A stretch of 41,861 nt of DNA from Myxococcales bacterium (lineage in GTDB: Bacteria; Myxococcota_A; Polyangia; Palsa-1104; SHYY01), in contig SHYY01000027.1 in NCBI GenBank assembly GCA_009692555.1, positions 1 through 41,861 of the forward strand, read 5' to 3'. Shown in pieces: positions 28,094 to 36,629 of this stretch. The translations under genes and the position numbers were made by a program. Numbering within the stretch: position 1 is the first letter of the stretch; each line of letters starts with the position of its first letter. The notes under the pieces are model-generated. The model was not told the origin of the DNA, ran no database searches, and saw only the letters and a list, made by a program, of their open reading frames with translations.

Positions 28094-28692
28094 AGCCACT
28101 GGTGTGGATCGTCGTCACCGCGGTGTGCGGGCTCCTCGCCGCGGCGTTCCTGCGCGCACTCCCGGGGGCGGTGGAGAGGCAGCGCACGGGGCGCGAGGCC
28201 GCGCTGAAGGCGGTGTGCGAGCCAGCGCTTCGGCCCGAGGCGCACAGCGCCGCGCTCGGGCAGATTGGCCCCGAGGGCGCCGCCGCGCCCGAGTTCACGC
28301 TCAAGGACTGGGCCGGGCGCAAGGTGGCGCTCTCGTCGCTGCGGGGCCGGGTGGTGCTGGTGAACTTCTGGGCGACCTGGTGCGACACCTGCGTGGTGGA
28401 GATGCCTGGGCTCGATCAGCTCGCGGCGGCGGAGAAGAACCGGCCCTTCAGTCTGCTGGCAATCTCTGTCGACGAGAACTGGGACGTGGTGCGGCAGTTC
28501 TTCGCCCAGGGGACGGCGCTGACGGTGCTGCTCGACAAGGAGAAGAGCGTGCCGCCGCGCTACGGCACCGAGAAGTTCCCCGAGTCGTTCCTGATCGATC
28601 GCGACGGCAAGGTCCGCTACTTCGTGGTCTCCGACCGGAACTGGGCCTCCCCCGATATTCGCGCCTGCATCGACCAGCTGATTGATGGCTGA
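28090..28692 (+). CDS. TlpA/ResA-like membrane-anchored thioredoxin
   Basis: 200 residues. An N-terminal hydrophobic helix ([21 protein letters not shown]) anchors it with the domain outside the cytoplasm. [17 protein letters not shown] is the active site (WCDTC), and [16 protein letters not shown] contains the cis-Pro loop. TlpA/ResA proteins reduce disulfides for cytochrome c maturation or copper insertion. Its TGA stop is half of a palindrome shared with the convergent gene at 28693. Confidence 0.92.
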   Translation: MKPLVWIVVTAVCGLLAAAFLRALPGAVERQRTGREAALKAVCEPALRPEAHSAALGQIGPEGAAAPEFTLKDWAGRKVALSSLRGRVVLVNFWATWCDTCVVEMPGLDQLAAAEKNRPFSLLAISVDENWDVVRQFFAQGTALTVLLDKEKSVPPRYGTEKFPESFLIDRDGKVRYFVVSDRNWASPDIRACIDQLIDG

Positions 28693-29565
28693 TCAGCGGC
28701 GGCCCTTCGGAAGGGTCGCGGCGAGCAGCGGCGCGGGGATGGCGCGATCATCGGCGTCAGCGACGAGCAGGAGTTCGATCCTGCCATCCGTCGTGAGGGT
28801 GGCGTGGACGCCCTCCACCTTCACCGGAGCGTCGATCGGATCGATCCAGACGACGCCGCTGTCGTCGAGCAGGCCGATCACTGCGCCTGCGCATGGGCCG
28901 TCGCGGTAGCTGTCGGGGCTGTCCTCGGCGGCGGCGGTGAAGATCAGGCGCCCATCGGGCAGCGGGGAGGCGTCGGTGAAGCCCAGCGGGACGCCGTCGA
29001 TCGATCCGAGAGCGACGCGATGCACCGAGCAAAGCAGCGCCCCATCGAGCGCGCACCCGTCGGCGAGGTCGCGGAGGAGCCCATCGAGATCGAGCTCGAT
29101 CACCGCGTTCTCGCCCGACGGCCCCGCCGCGCGGTGCAGGAGCCGCAGGCGATCGCCCGTCGCTGCCGCGCCCTCGATGTTGAGACCGGGCAGCTCACCG
29201 GCGAGCGCGCGGTAGAGTGGCGCGAGGTCGATCGCGCGCGCCGGGCCGAGCAGCTCACCGTCGGTGGCGAGCGGCACCAGCGCTCCGCGGGCGCGCCGGG
29301 TGGTCGCCCCGGATCCGAGCGCGAGCAGCGCCCCGGGGAGCAGCGCCAGCGTCTCGAAGTCGGGCTTCGCCGCCTTGCGCGCCGCGGGACGGGCGGGGAG
29401 AACACCGGGGAGCAGCGCCAGCCGGCGCCCCGGCCCGGTCTCGCCGCGACGGTAGATCGCGAGATCGAGCTCGTCATCGACCACCACGAAGAGCTGCTCC
29501 CCGACCGCGACCAGCCCGCTGGCGGCAGAGACATCGAGGGTCCGGACCATTCGTGTCACGATCAT
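28693..29565 (-). CDS. Uncharacterised predicted beta-propeller protein
   Basis: 290 residues from ATG 29565. Repeating beta-strand blocks (for example ASGLVAVGEQLFVVVDDE, FTDASPLPDGRLIFTAAAED, VHATLTTDGRIELLLVADAD) suggest a propeller-like fold, possibly of the DUF6929 type. No signal peptide or catalytic residues are seen. It is convergent with the TlpA-like gene; both stops lie in TGATCA. Confidence 0.65.
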   Translation of the reverse strand: MIVTRMVRTLDVSAASGLVAVGEQLFVVVDDELDLAIYRRGETGPGRRLALLPGVLPARPAARKAAKPDFETLALLPGALLALGSGATTRRARGALVPLATDGELLGPARAIDLAPLYRALAGELPGLNIEGAAATGDRLRLLHRAAGPSGENAVIELDLDGLLRDLADGCALDGALLCSVHRVALGSIDGVPLGFTDASPLPDGRLIFTAAAEDSPDSYRDGPCAGAVIGLLDDSGVVWIDPIDAPVKVEGVHATLTTDGRIELLLVADADDRAIPAPLLAATLPKGRR

Positions 29566-29589
29566 GACGCGGAGATGCCCAGGCGCGCG

Positions 29590-29892
29590 CTAGAATGGCG
29601 GGCCCTGCCCTCGGGAGCAGTGCCAGATGGCGCGCACCTGGACGACAGCGGTAGCCTCGTCGACGAAGTCATAGACGTGGTAACGGGATCTAGGCATCAG
29701 GACACGGCGAATCTGCGGGACGGGCTTGTATTCGGTTCCGGCCGAGGGAGCTGTTTCGAGCTTGCCCACGGCGCCCGCCAGCTCGTCGCGGAATAGCGTC
29801 GGCCCGGCCGGGCGGTGGTCGTTCCACCAGGCCGCCACGCTCTCCGCCTGATCACGCGCCTCCGGGGAGAACTCGACCCGGTAGGCTCTCAC
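29590..29892 (-). CDS. ParE/RelE-superfamily toxin
   Basis: 100 residues. VEFSPEARDQAESVAAWW, then GTEYKPVPQIRRVLMPRSRYHVYDFVD and AIWHCSRGQGPPF, is the ParE/RelE fold with its basic central strand. RelE members cleave ribosome-bound mRNA and ParE members attack gyrase; which applies cannot be told. Its start overlaps the antitoxin stop by four bases (ATGA, 29889-29892). Confidence 0.88.
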   Translation of the reverse strand: MRAYRVEFSPEARDQAESVAAWWNDHRPAGPTLFRDELAGAVGKLETAPSAGTEYKPVPQIRRVLMPRSRYHVYDFVDEATAVVQVRAIWHCSRGQGPPF

Positions 29893-30128
29893 TTTGCGTC
29901 GGGTCCGCCGAAACGCCGAAGCACATCGGCGGCGGGGATTCCCCGGCCGGCGCGGAACTGCTCGGCCGAGCGCTCCAGCGCCGCATGCAGGCGCACGCGA
30001 TCCTCGTCGTCGAGATTGTCGCCCTCGTCGACGGGCACCAAGTCAACCTCGCTGCCCTCGGGCAGATCAAAGGGCTCGTCGAGGATCAGCCGGCCACCTC
30101 GCACATGGGCTTTCAGGGTCAACGTCAC
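29889..30128 (-). CDS. Antitoxin of the ParE-type toxin
   Basis: 79 residues. The N-terminal half (LKAHVRGGRLILDEPFDLPEGSEVDLVPV, in two strands around GGRLILDEP) is a small beta-barrel DNA-binding module of the AF2212/PG0164 type. The C-terminal half is helical and acidic (EDRVRLHAALERSAEQF) and should bind the toxin. It precedes the toxin in an overlapping pair. Confidence 0.85.
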   Translation of the reverse strand: MTLTLKAHVRGGRLILDEPFDLPEGSEVDLVPVDEGDNLDDEDRVRLHAALERSAEQFRAGRGIPAADVLRRFGGPDAK

Positions 30129-30202
30129 AGGGTGATTTTAGCACCGCCTCGCCGCGATCGAACGCCTGTTGAGCATTTCGGGCGCCTGCGCGGGGGCGGC
30201 GA

Positions 30203-33133
30203 TCAGAAGGGGTTGTTCAGGTAGAGGTAGACCTGATCTTCGCCGCCGGTCATGAAGCCGCGCGCGTAGCCGAGCTGGAGGGCGACCGGGAGGTACCAGG
30301 CGATCTGCGTCTCGAGGCGCAGCTCGGTGCCGGCGCCGAGGCGGAACTGACGGGGGTCGAAGGCGCCGGAGAAGGCGCTCCCGAAGTCGGCGAACAGCGC
30401 GCCGTGGAGCCGCTTCAAGTAGACCGGCAGCGTCCCGTGGCCGCGCTCGATCGCCCAGATCGGGAAGCGGTACTCGGCGTTCAGCACGTGCATCTGATCG
30501 CCCTCGAAGGCGCCGTAGGGATAGCCCCGGAGCGAGGCGCGGCCGGGGCGGGTGAAGTCGACCAGCGAGCGCAGCGGATCGGGCTGGGGCGCGTAGCCAC
30601 CGACGGAGAAGACACCACGGCGACGGAGATCCCCGCCCGCGAGGCCGCCGGCGTAGGAGAGCGCCAGCACATGGCGCGCGCCCAGCGTGACATATTCTGT
30701 CCAGCTCCACGAGGCCGAGTAGACCTCGTGCTGGGAGCCGATGCCGCGCAGCGCCAGCGACAGCCGGAGCCCGAGCTGGCGCCCCTTCTCGTTGCTGATC
30801 GAGAAGGTGTAGCGCCGCACGTTGGACCAGCCCCAGGTGATCCCGAGCGACGCCACGCGGCCGGTCTCCGGCAGGCGGGTGGTGATCAGGTCGGGATCGA
30901 GCGGCACCTGATCGCGATCGACGTGGCGGAGGTAGGCGAAGTTGTAGCCGAAGCTGAGCGTCGAGGATTCGGCCAGCCGGCGCACCACGGGGAGGGTCAC
31001 CGCGGCCGTGGCGGAGTAGTCGTCCTCGATGTAGGCGCGCTGGATCCCGTCGACGTACAGGCCGCCGCGCCGGGTGAGCGTGCGGTGGCCGCTCAGGGTG
31101 AAGGTGGGGAAGAGGCGCTGGTAGACGTAGATCGCCGAGGCCTGGATCGCGTCCCAGCGCGCGAGGCTGAAGTCGACGCCGAGCGCCCAGGCGTGCTGGC
31201 CGACCACGTCGCTGCCGCCCAGGCGGAAGCCGATCGTCTGGCCGAAGGCGTCGGGAAAAAAGGTGAAGCTGAGGGTGCGCGGCCAGAGCGTGGCGAGCGG
31301 CTGGTAGGGGCGCGAGGGGAGGCCTGCGCCACCCGGGGGCAGCGGGACATCGGGGCGATCGAGCAGCGCGGGGAGAGCGGGGCGGAAGGTGGCGGGATCG
31401 AGATCGATCGTCTCGAGGCGCCAGCCGTCGGCGACGAAGCCGACGTAGACCGCGCGCCGCCCGTCGGGGGAGATCGCGACGTCGAAGGCGCCACCGACGA
31501 GGTTGGTCACCTGGAGGGTGCGCTGCGTGGCCGGCTCGAAGGCGTAGAGGTTGTAGACGCCGCCGCGATCCGACGAGAAATAGATCAGCTCTCCGTCGGG
31601 GGACCAGCGTGGATCCATGTCGATCGCGCGGTCGGCGGTGATCCGGGTGAGCGCGCGGGTCGCGACGTCGATCGTCCACAGGTCGCGGTAGCCGCCGTCC
31701 CGCCACCAGGAGAATGCGAGCGTGCGCCCGTCGGGGGACCAGGCAGGGGTGTAGACCTGCGAGAGATCGTCGCGCTTTCCGAGGAGGTAGGTGAGCGGGC
31801 CGCCCGCGGCGGGCATGGTGACGAGCGAGCGGGAGCCGCGGTCGTTGACGTCGAAGGCGAGCGTGCGCCCGTCGGGAGAGAGGTCGGGCTCGGCGGCGCG
31901 CAGGCCGCTGGTGAGGCGGCGCTTCTCGCCGGTGGCGAGATCGAGCGCGTACAGGTCACGGTAGAAGTAGATGTTGCGGTGGATGTCGCCGGCGTCGAAG
32001 TAGAGCGTTCCACCGTCGGGGGAGAGGGTCGATCCCCCCGCGGCGTCGACCTCCAGGAGGGTGCGGGGGCGGCCGCTGCCGTCGCTGGCGACGCGGCGAA
32101 GCTGGGGGCGCGAGGCGTTGTCGTAGTCCGACCAGATCACCTCGCGGCCATCGCGGGTGAAGATCGGGCGCACCGCGACGTCGCGTGGTCCGGTGAGCGC
32201 GCGCGACGGCGTGATCCCAAGGAAGGCGATCGCATCGCGTTGTCGACGGTACTTCTCCTCCAGCGAGGCGCGGAAGTCGACGTAGAGATCGCTCCAGGTG
32301 CGGCCGATGATCCGGCGCAGCGCGCGGTTCACGCCACCCGGGATCCAGGCGCCACCGTAGTCGTGCGAGAGCCTGCGCCAGAGGTCGGTGCCGTAGCGCG
32401 AGGTCACCCAGCGGATGAAGGCGGCTCCGTAGAAGTGCGCCGAGCCGCCGCGCGGGAACTGCAGCGGGCCGTTCGAGAACTGATCGAGGCGCTGCAGCTT
32501 GCCCTCGAGCGTGGCGGTGCGCAGCCACATGTCGTAGAGCGACGAGCGGTGGCGCCCACCGCCGGTGAGGCCGCTCTCGTGAAGGACGGCGATTCCCTCC
32601 AGGATGAAGGCGGGCTGCGAGGTGTTGGGGGCGTAGAGGGTGCCGCGCTCGCCGAAGCCGAGCACCCAGTTCAGGACGCGCGCGACGCCGTGGATGGTGT
32701 CGGTGTGGAGGATGTGGCTGTACTCGTGGATGATCAACTCGGAGAGCCAGTCGTCGTAGTCGTTCAGCTCCGAGCGATCGTCGGGGGCGGTGGCGTAGAG
32801 GTGCAGGTTGGCGTACGGAAGCACGGTGGCGTAGCCGTTCGCATCGTCGGTCTCGTCGCTGAGCACCACCTCGGTCTTCTGGCGCGGGGCGTGATCGAAG
32901 AGCGGGACGAGCTTCCGGTGGGCGTCCTCGGCGACCACCGCGAGGCGCTGCGCGAGGGGCTCCTCGCCGTCGTGATAGGAGATGACGAAGTGCGCGCTCT
33001 CCAGGGTGCGCCACGTGCGGAGCGGATCGCCGGCGCTGGCGACGGTGGGCGCCCCCAGGAACAGCAGCCCCAGCACGAGCAGGGGCAGCCGATTTCTCGT
33101 CGCAGCGGGCGTGGCGGTGCCCCGGCGTTTCAC
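30203..33133 (-). CDS. Exported metalloprotease-like / TolB propeller / beta-barrel outer-membrane protein
   Basis: 976 residues from GTG 33133. A signal peptide ends at about residue 35 (VASAG). Residues 36-330 resemble the peptidase MA (gluzincin) group: zinc motif HEYSH at 136-140 and a third-ligand Glu179 in PAFILEGIAVLHE. Residues about 340-640 carry TolB/PD40 propeller repeats (LSPDGRTLAFDVND, WSPDGRTLAFSWWRD, WSPDGELIYFSSDRGG, ISPDGRRAVYVG). The last 330 residues are rich in alternating strands and end in YLYLNNPF, as in Omp85/surface-antigen barrels. It probably displays a protease on the cell surface. It starts two bases after the GNAT stop, in a four-gene operon. Confidence 0.82.
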   Translation of the reverse strand: MKRRGTATPAATRNRLPLLVLGLLFLGAPTVASAGDPLRTWRTLESAHFVISYHDGEEPLAQRLAVVAEDAHRKLVPLFDHAPRQKTEVVLSDETDDANGYATVLPYANLHLYATAPDDRSELNDYDDWLSELIIHEYSHILHTDTIHGVARVLNWVLGFGERGTLYAPNTSQPAFILEGIAVLHESGLTGGGRHRSSLYDMWLRTATLEGKLQRLDQFSNGPLQFPRGGSAHFYGAAFIRWVTSRYGTDLWRRLSHDYGGAWIPGGVNRALRRIIGRTWSDLYVDFRASLEEKYRRQRDAIAFLGITPSRALTGPRDVAVRPIFTRDGREVIWSDYDNASRPQLRRVASDGSGRPRTLLEVDAAGGSTLSPDGGTLYFDAGDIHRNIYFYRDLYALDLATGEKRRLTSGLRAAEPDLSPDGRTLAFDVNDRGSRSLVTMPAAGGPLTYLLGKRDDLSQVYTPAWSPDGRTLAFSWWRDGGYRDLWTIDVATRALTRITADRAIDMDPRWSPDGELIYFSSDRGGVYNLYAFEPATQRTLQVTNLVGGAFDVAISPDGRRAVYVGFVADGWRLETIDLDPATFRPALPALLDRPDVPLPPGGAGLPSRPYQPLATLWPRTLSFTFFPDAFGQTIGFRLGGSDVVGQHAWALGVDFSLARWDAIQASAIYVYQRLFPTFTLSGHRTLTRRGGLYVDGIQRAYIEDDYSATAAVTLPVVRRLAESSTLSFGYNFAYLRHVDRDQVPLDPDLITTRLPETGRVASLGITWGWSNVRRYTFSISNEKGRQLGLRLSLALRGIGSQHEVYSASWSWTEYVTLGARHVLALSYAGGLAGGDLRRRGVFSVGGYAPQPDPLRSLVDFTRPGRASLRGYPYGAFEGDQMHVLNAEYRFPIWAIERGHGTLPVYLKRLHGALFADFGSAFSGAFDPRQFRLGAGTELRLETQIAWYLPVALQLGYARGFMTGGEDQVYLYLNNPF

Positions 33134-33135
33134 GG

Positions 33136-33690
33136 TCAGAGATCGCGCGACAGGACCTGGCTCACCAGGCCGAAGCCGAGCGCGCGGTAGAAGCCCTCCG
33201 CCGCCGGGTTGCCCGCCCACACCGTGAGCAGGATCTGATCGGCGCCCCGCGCGCGGCTCCACTCGGTCGCCGCGACCACGAGGCGGCGGCCGATCCCGCG
33301 GCGGCGCTCCTCCCCGGCGACGAGGATCTCCTCCACCTGCGCGCGTCGCCTCGGCACCATCGCGGGCGACCGCGGCGTCTCGTAGATCGCGATGTGGGCG
33401 AAGCCGACCGCGCGCCCGTCGCGCTCGGCGACCAGCACGGCCTGATCGGCGCCGTGCGAGGCGCGATCGACCTCCCACAGGGCGTGCTCGGTGCCGCGCG
33501 GCGCGCGAAAGAAGCCCGGCGCAATGCCCGCGTGCAGCGACGCCATCTCGCCCCACATCGCCGCCAGGGCCGCGCGGTCGGAGAGCCCGGCGAGCCGGAT
33601 CCGCAGACCGCGCGGGTCAGCCCCCGAAGACCCAGGGGACGCTGTGGTGCCGCCTGCGGCGGGCCTTTTAGGCTCAGCGCGCGGGGGCAC
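33136..33690 (-). CDS. GNAT-family N-acetyltransferase
   Basis: 184 residues from GTG 33690, overlapping the receiver gene by 17 bases. The acetyl-CoA loop is VEEILVAGEERRRGIGRRLV and the closing motif is NPAAEGFYRALGFGLVS. GNAT enzymes acetylate amines on small molecules or proteins; the acceptor is unknown. A disordered Ala/Pro start of about 28 residues makes the exact start uncertain. Confidence 0.85.
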   Translation of the reverse strand: MPPRAEPKRPAAGGTTASPGSSGADPRGLRIRLAGLSDRAALAAMWGEMASLHAGIAPGFFRAPRGTEHALWEVDRASHGADQAVLVAERDGRAVGFAHIAIYETPRSPAMVPRRRAQVEEILVAGEERRRGIGRRLVVAATEWSRARGADQILLTVWAGNPAAEGFYRALGFGLVSQVLSRDL

Positions 33691-34144
33691 GTCCCGCCGC
33701 CCGCCCCGGCCTCGCGCCCTGGATCACGCCGCGGATCACGTCCTCGACGGCGCGGCGCTGCACCGGCTTCTTGAGGTACCCGTCGGCGCCCAGAGCCAGC
33801 GCGTGCTGCACCGCAGCATCGGCCCCCTCGGTGGAGACCACGACGATGCGCGTGCCGGCGAGGGAGGCGTCATCGCGTATGCGCTGGATCACCTTGTGGC
33901 CGTCCATCACCGGCATGTTGAGATCGAGGAACACCAGGTCGAAGCGCGCCCGGGAGAGCGCCTTCAGCGCGCCCACGCCATCTCGAGCCTCCTCCACCTC
34001 GGCGCCCTTGGCGCCCGCGATCAGCGACAGGAGCTGCCGCATCGCCGGTGAGTCGTCGACCACCAGGACGCGTGGCGGGCCAGGCGCCGTGGGCTCGGTC
34101 GCCGCGCCCGGGGGACCTGGAGCCGCCTTCGGCGGGTCGATCAC
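33674..34144 (-). CDS. Stand-alone response regulator receiver (CheY-like)
   Basis: 156 residues. Acidic pocket D30/D31, phosphoacceptor D74 in LDLNMP, S104/T105 switch and K125 in YLKKP are all present. The first 24 residues are a Pro/Ala-rich tail. There is no output domain. Its ATG overlaps the TGA of the hydrolase (ATGA, 34141-34144). The cognate histidine kinase is not in the window. Confidence 0.93.
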   Translation of the reverse strand: MIDPPKAAPGPPGAATEPTAPGPPRVLVVDDSPAMRQLLSLIAGAKGAEVEEARDGVGALKALSRARFDLVFLDLNMPVMDGHKVIQRIRDDASLAGTRIVVVSTEGADAAVQHALALGADGYLKKPVQRRAVEDVIRGVIQGARPGRAAGRAPAR

Positions 34145-35001
34145 GCGGACGGGCCCACGACCTGCGGGCCGGCGCCGTCCTCGCCGAGCAGGAACGGCAG
34201 CGCGACGCGGAGCAGCTCGTCGGGGCGCTCCTCGTGCGGGGAGTGCCCGCAGGCGGGAATCACCTCGAGGCGCGCGCCCGGGATCTGCCGCGCCAGCCGC
34301 TTGCCGTGGGCGAGCGGGATGATGCGGTCCTCCTCGCCCCAGGCGATCAGCGTCGGCGCGGTGATCCGCCCGGGGTCACCGGTGTTGTCGGCGAGCGAGC
34401 CGAGATACTTGAGCGTCGCGTAGTAGGCGGCGCGCGCGCCGGCGCGGTTGAAGCGCTCCCAGAAGTAGTCGATCAGCTCCTCGGTGCCGAGGGTGGGGTC
34501 GCGGTAGGCGTTGCGGAGGTGCTTCCGGAGATCGCTCCGCCGATAGACGTTCTTGAAGAGGAACGGGCCGATCCCGGGGAGGAGCGCCAGCCGGCCCTCG
34601 AGGGAGATCGGCAGCGGGTAGACCGCGGGATCTTCGAGCAGCAGCCGCTCGACGCGGTCGGGGTGGCGCGCGGCGAGAGTGAGCGCGATCCCGCCGCCCA
34701 TCGAGTGGCCGTAGAGGCGCACCTTCCCGACACCGAGCGCGTCGAGCGCGGCGACGACGAGATCGGCCATCGCCGGGAAGTCGTAGCCGAAGCGGTCGGG
34801 CGGCGGGTTGTCCGACTCACCGTGGCCCGGGAGGTCGAGCGCGATCACCTCGAAGCGCTCCGCCAGCGGCGCGATCACCGGGCGGAAGTACCAGTGCGAG
34901 ACCAGGAAGCCGTGGAGCAGCACCAGCGGCGCGCCCTGCCCCGAGCGATGGACGAACAGGCGTGCCGGGGCGAGATCGAGGAGGCGACCGGGGAGACTCA
35001 C
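34141..35001 (-). CDS. Alpha/beta-hydrolase
   Basis: 286 residues from GTG 35001. LVLLHGFLVS (oxyanion region), DLPGHGESDNP, nucleophile GHSMGGG (Ser), an Asp in IAWGEEDRIIP and the catalytic His in PACGHSPHEERP form the usual triad. A lid domain lies in residues about 130-215. Substrate unknown; esterase/lipase-like. It is the first gene of the run that continues through the receiver, GNAT and outer-membrane genes. Confidence 0.92.
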   Translation of the reverse strand: MSLPGRLLDLAPARLFVHRSGQGAPLVLLHGFLVSHWYFRPVIAPLAERFEVIALDLPGHGESDNPPPDRFGYDFPAMADLVVAALDALGVGKVRLYGHSMGGGIALTLAARHPDRVERLLLEDPAVYPLPISLEGRLALLPGIGPFLFKNVYRRSDLRKHLRNAYRDPTLGTEELIDYFWERFNRAGARAAYYATLKYLGSLADNTGDPGRITAPTLIAWGEEDRIIPLAHGKRLARQIPGARLEVIPACGHSPHEERPDELLRVALPFLLGEDGAGPQVVGPSA

Positions 35002-35027
35002 GCGCAGGAATCTACCAGATCGAGCGG

Positions 35028-35309
35028 CTACTGCGGGACGATCGTCACGCGGTCCGGCGCGGGACCGTTCGCGGCCGCCGCCGAGACCAGCGACGAGGGA
35101 GCCGCGGTCGTCGCGCCCTGGCGCTGGACCTTGCGGACCACACCGAGGACGACGAAGAAGAGCGCGAACGGCACGAGCATGAACACGCCGACGAGACGGA
35201 GGGTCGAATTCACCCGGTCGTTGCCGATGCAGTTCGGGCAGGCGAGCGCCGGCCCGGCCCACGCACAGAGCGCGACCGCTACCATCGCCATGCGCGCCGG
35301 AAGGTTCAT
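35028..35309 (-). CDS. Small exported membrane protein with CxxC, in the oxidase cluster
   Basis: 93 residues from ATG 35309, overlapping the subunit IV stop by four bases. An N-terminal signal-like helix (MAMVAVALCAWAGPALA) is followed by CPNC, then a membrane helix (LVGVFMLVPFALFFVVLGVV) and a short tail. Similar small proteins sit at the end of oxidase operons; the CxxC could bind a metal such as copper, but this is inference. Confidence 0.7.
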   Translation of the reverse strand: MNLPARMAMVAVALCAWAGPALACPNCIGNDRVNSTLRLVGVFMLVPFALFFVVLGVVRKVQRQGATTAAPSSLVSAAAANGPAPDRVTIVPQ

Positions 35310-35602
35310 CGGGCGGTGTAGAGCACCGTGTGCCACGCCGCCTCGAACATCAGGACGATCGCGTAGAACGGGGGGAAGAGCATCGGCAGGCCGAGGATCA
35401 TCCGCAGGTACTTCGTCTCGCTCCGGAGGTGCATGTAGTACTGCGCCACGGCGAGCGCCTTGGTGACCGCCATACCGACCAGCAAGGCGATGATCACGGC
35501 CCGCGAGATCTTCAGGTACACCACGCCGATCTCGAGGAGGGTCAGCGCGGCCAGCACGCCGGCGACGACGAGGTACTGCTTCCTGCTGTGGGCGGCGCTC
35601 AT
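35306..35602 (-). CDS. Cytochrome c oxidase subunit IV-type protein
   Basis: 98 residues from ATG 35602. Three hydrophobic helices (YLVVAGVLAALTLLEIGVVYL, AVIIALLVGMAVTKALAV and MILGLPMLFPPFYAIVLMF) with AQYYMHL between the second and third match the prokaryotic COX4/CyoD-like family. It stabilises the CuB site of subunit I in related enzymes. It lies two bases after the subunit III gene. Confidence 0.88.
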   Translation of the reverse strand: MSAAHSRKQYLVVAGVLAALTLLEIGVVYLKISRAVIIALLVGMAVTKALAVAQYYMHLRSETKYLRMILGLPMLFPPFYAIVLMFEAAWHTVLYTAR

Positions 35603-35604
35603 CG

Positions 35605-36252
35605 TCACGCTCCGGGCGGGGGGCTGGGGATCAGGTAGATGAACGTGAATACCAGGATCCAGACGAGATCGACGAAGTGCCAGAACAGGCCCGCGATCTC
35701 GAGCATGTTGCAGTGCTTGGCGTCGAGCTTCCGGCGCGTGCTGAGGAGGAGCATGATCGACAGGTAGAGCACACCGGTGAAGACGTGCGCACCGTGGAAG
35801 CCGGTGATCACGAAGAACGTGCCGCCGAAGTGATCCGCGGTGACGGTCAGCCCCTCGTGGATGAGCTCGCTCCACTCGACCACCTGGCCAATCAAAAAGA
35901 ACAGGCCGCCACCGACGGTCGCGGCGAGCCACCCGCAGAGCGCCTTCCGGTTGCCCTCCTGCGCCGCGGCCAGCGCCATGACCATCGTCACCGACGAGAG
36001 GATGAGCACGAAGGTCATCGCCGCGGTGAACGGAATGCCCAGCTTGTCGAGCTCGGGATTGGGCGGCCAGGTCGGCGCCCCGGCCCGGAGGATCGCCAGG
36101 CCGATCAGCAGCCCTGCGAACCCGAACCCGTCGGTGAGGAGGAAGATCCACATGCCCAGCTTGCCGTGGGAGGCGGTCCCGAAATGGGGATCGACCTTCC
36201 CGGTCAGGGAGGGCGCGTGTGAAGCCTCTGCGTGGCTCGCTGCTTGGCTCAT
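35605..36252 (-). CDS. Cytochrome c oxidase subunit III family protein (first of two)
   Basis: 215 residues. About five membrane helices with GKLGMWIFLLTDGFGFAGLL, WSELIHEGLTV, FFVITGFHGAHVFTGVLYLS and GLFWHFVDLVWILVFTFIYL; the HGxHV and WHFVDxVW motifs are the subunit III signature. A second, shorter subunit III gene is at 40509 on the other strand. It heads a three-gene minus-strand operon with subunit IV and the small CxxC protein. Confidence 0.93.
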   Translation of the reverse strand: MSQAASHAEASHAPSLTGKVDPHFGTASHGKLGMWIFLLTDGFGFAGLLIGLAILRAGAPTWPPNPELDKLGIPFTAAMTFVLILSSVTMVMALAAAQEGNRKALCGWLAATVGGGLFFLIGQVVEWSELIHEGLTVTADHFGGTFFVITGFHGAHVFTGVLYLSIMLLLSTRRKLDAKHCNMLEIAGLFWHFVDLVWILVFTFIYLIPSPPPGA

Positions 36253-36342
36253 TGGGGCTGGCGGCTCCTGGTCAGGCGAGAGGAATTTGCGCGGAGGAAC
36301 CTATCATGTTGATCGCGCGGCAACAAGACGCTCATTCTTCGC

Positions 36343-36543
36343 TCATTCTTCGCCGATGTCGTCGGACGGGAAGCGGCCCTCAATGTAGTGATGGCATTTC
36401 GCGCACTCGAGCCGCGTCACGCGCTCGCGCCTCGTGACGGCGATGATGCCCTCCTGGCAGAACGGGCACTTGATGTCCTTCGGCCGTCCCGCCATCACCG
36501 CCTCGAGAGCGTCCTGCCAGTAGATGACGTCGTCTTCGCTCAT
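36343..36543 (-). CDS. Small zinc-ribbon protein
   Basis: 66 residues from ATG 36543. IKCPFCQEGIIAVTRRERVTRLECAKCHHYIEG (shown by CPFC near residue 26 and CAKC 21 residues later) is a four-cysteine zinc ribbon. The rest is acidic and helical. No further function can be assigned. It is divergent from the Sco gene, with which it shares an 86-base promoter region. Confidence 0.75.
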   Translation of the reverse strand: MSEDDVIYWQDALEAVMAGRPKDIKCPFCQEGIIAVTRRERVTRLECAKCHHYIEGRFPSDDIGEE

Positions 36544-36578
36544 GGTCGCCGTCGAACTTGCCCCGGGCGCCCCTCCCC

Positions 36579-36596
36579 TGTCAAGACGCCTTGACA
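36579..36596. promoter_or_regulatory. Back-to-back -35 boxes forming a palindrome
   Basis: TGTCAAG, four bases, CTTGACA: a perfect 7+7 inverted repeat made of two divergent TTGACA boxes. The right half is the -35 of the Sco promoter; the left half may serve the zinc-ribbon gene. Confidence 0.5.
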
Positions 36597-36620
36597 GCGC
36601 GCGTACCGCATTCCTAAATA
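36591..36620 (+). promoter_or_regulatory. Promoter of the Sco gene
   Basis: TTGACA (36591-36596), 18 bases, TAAATA (36615-36620), then nine bases to GTG 36630, with no ribosome-binding site. A leaderless start is likely. Confidence 0.6.
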
Positions 36621-36629
36621 CGCCGCATC

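Noticed and set aside
30404..33190. 928-codon open frame on plus over the outer-membrane protein
   Set aside because: Antisense shadow caused by high GC in third positions; the minus strand has signal peptide, HExxH and propeller repeats.
33650..33680. GC hairpin followed by TTTT as a plus-strand terminator
   Set aside because: It lies inside the GNAT coding start and no plus-strand gene ends there.
36329..36354. Short direct repeat CTCATTCTTCG at the end of the zinc-ribbon gene
   Set aside because: Two units only, no ends or function seen; probably simple slippage.
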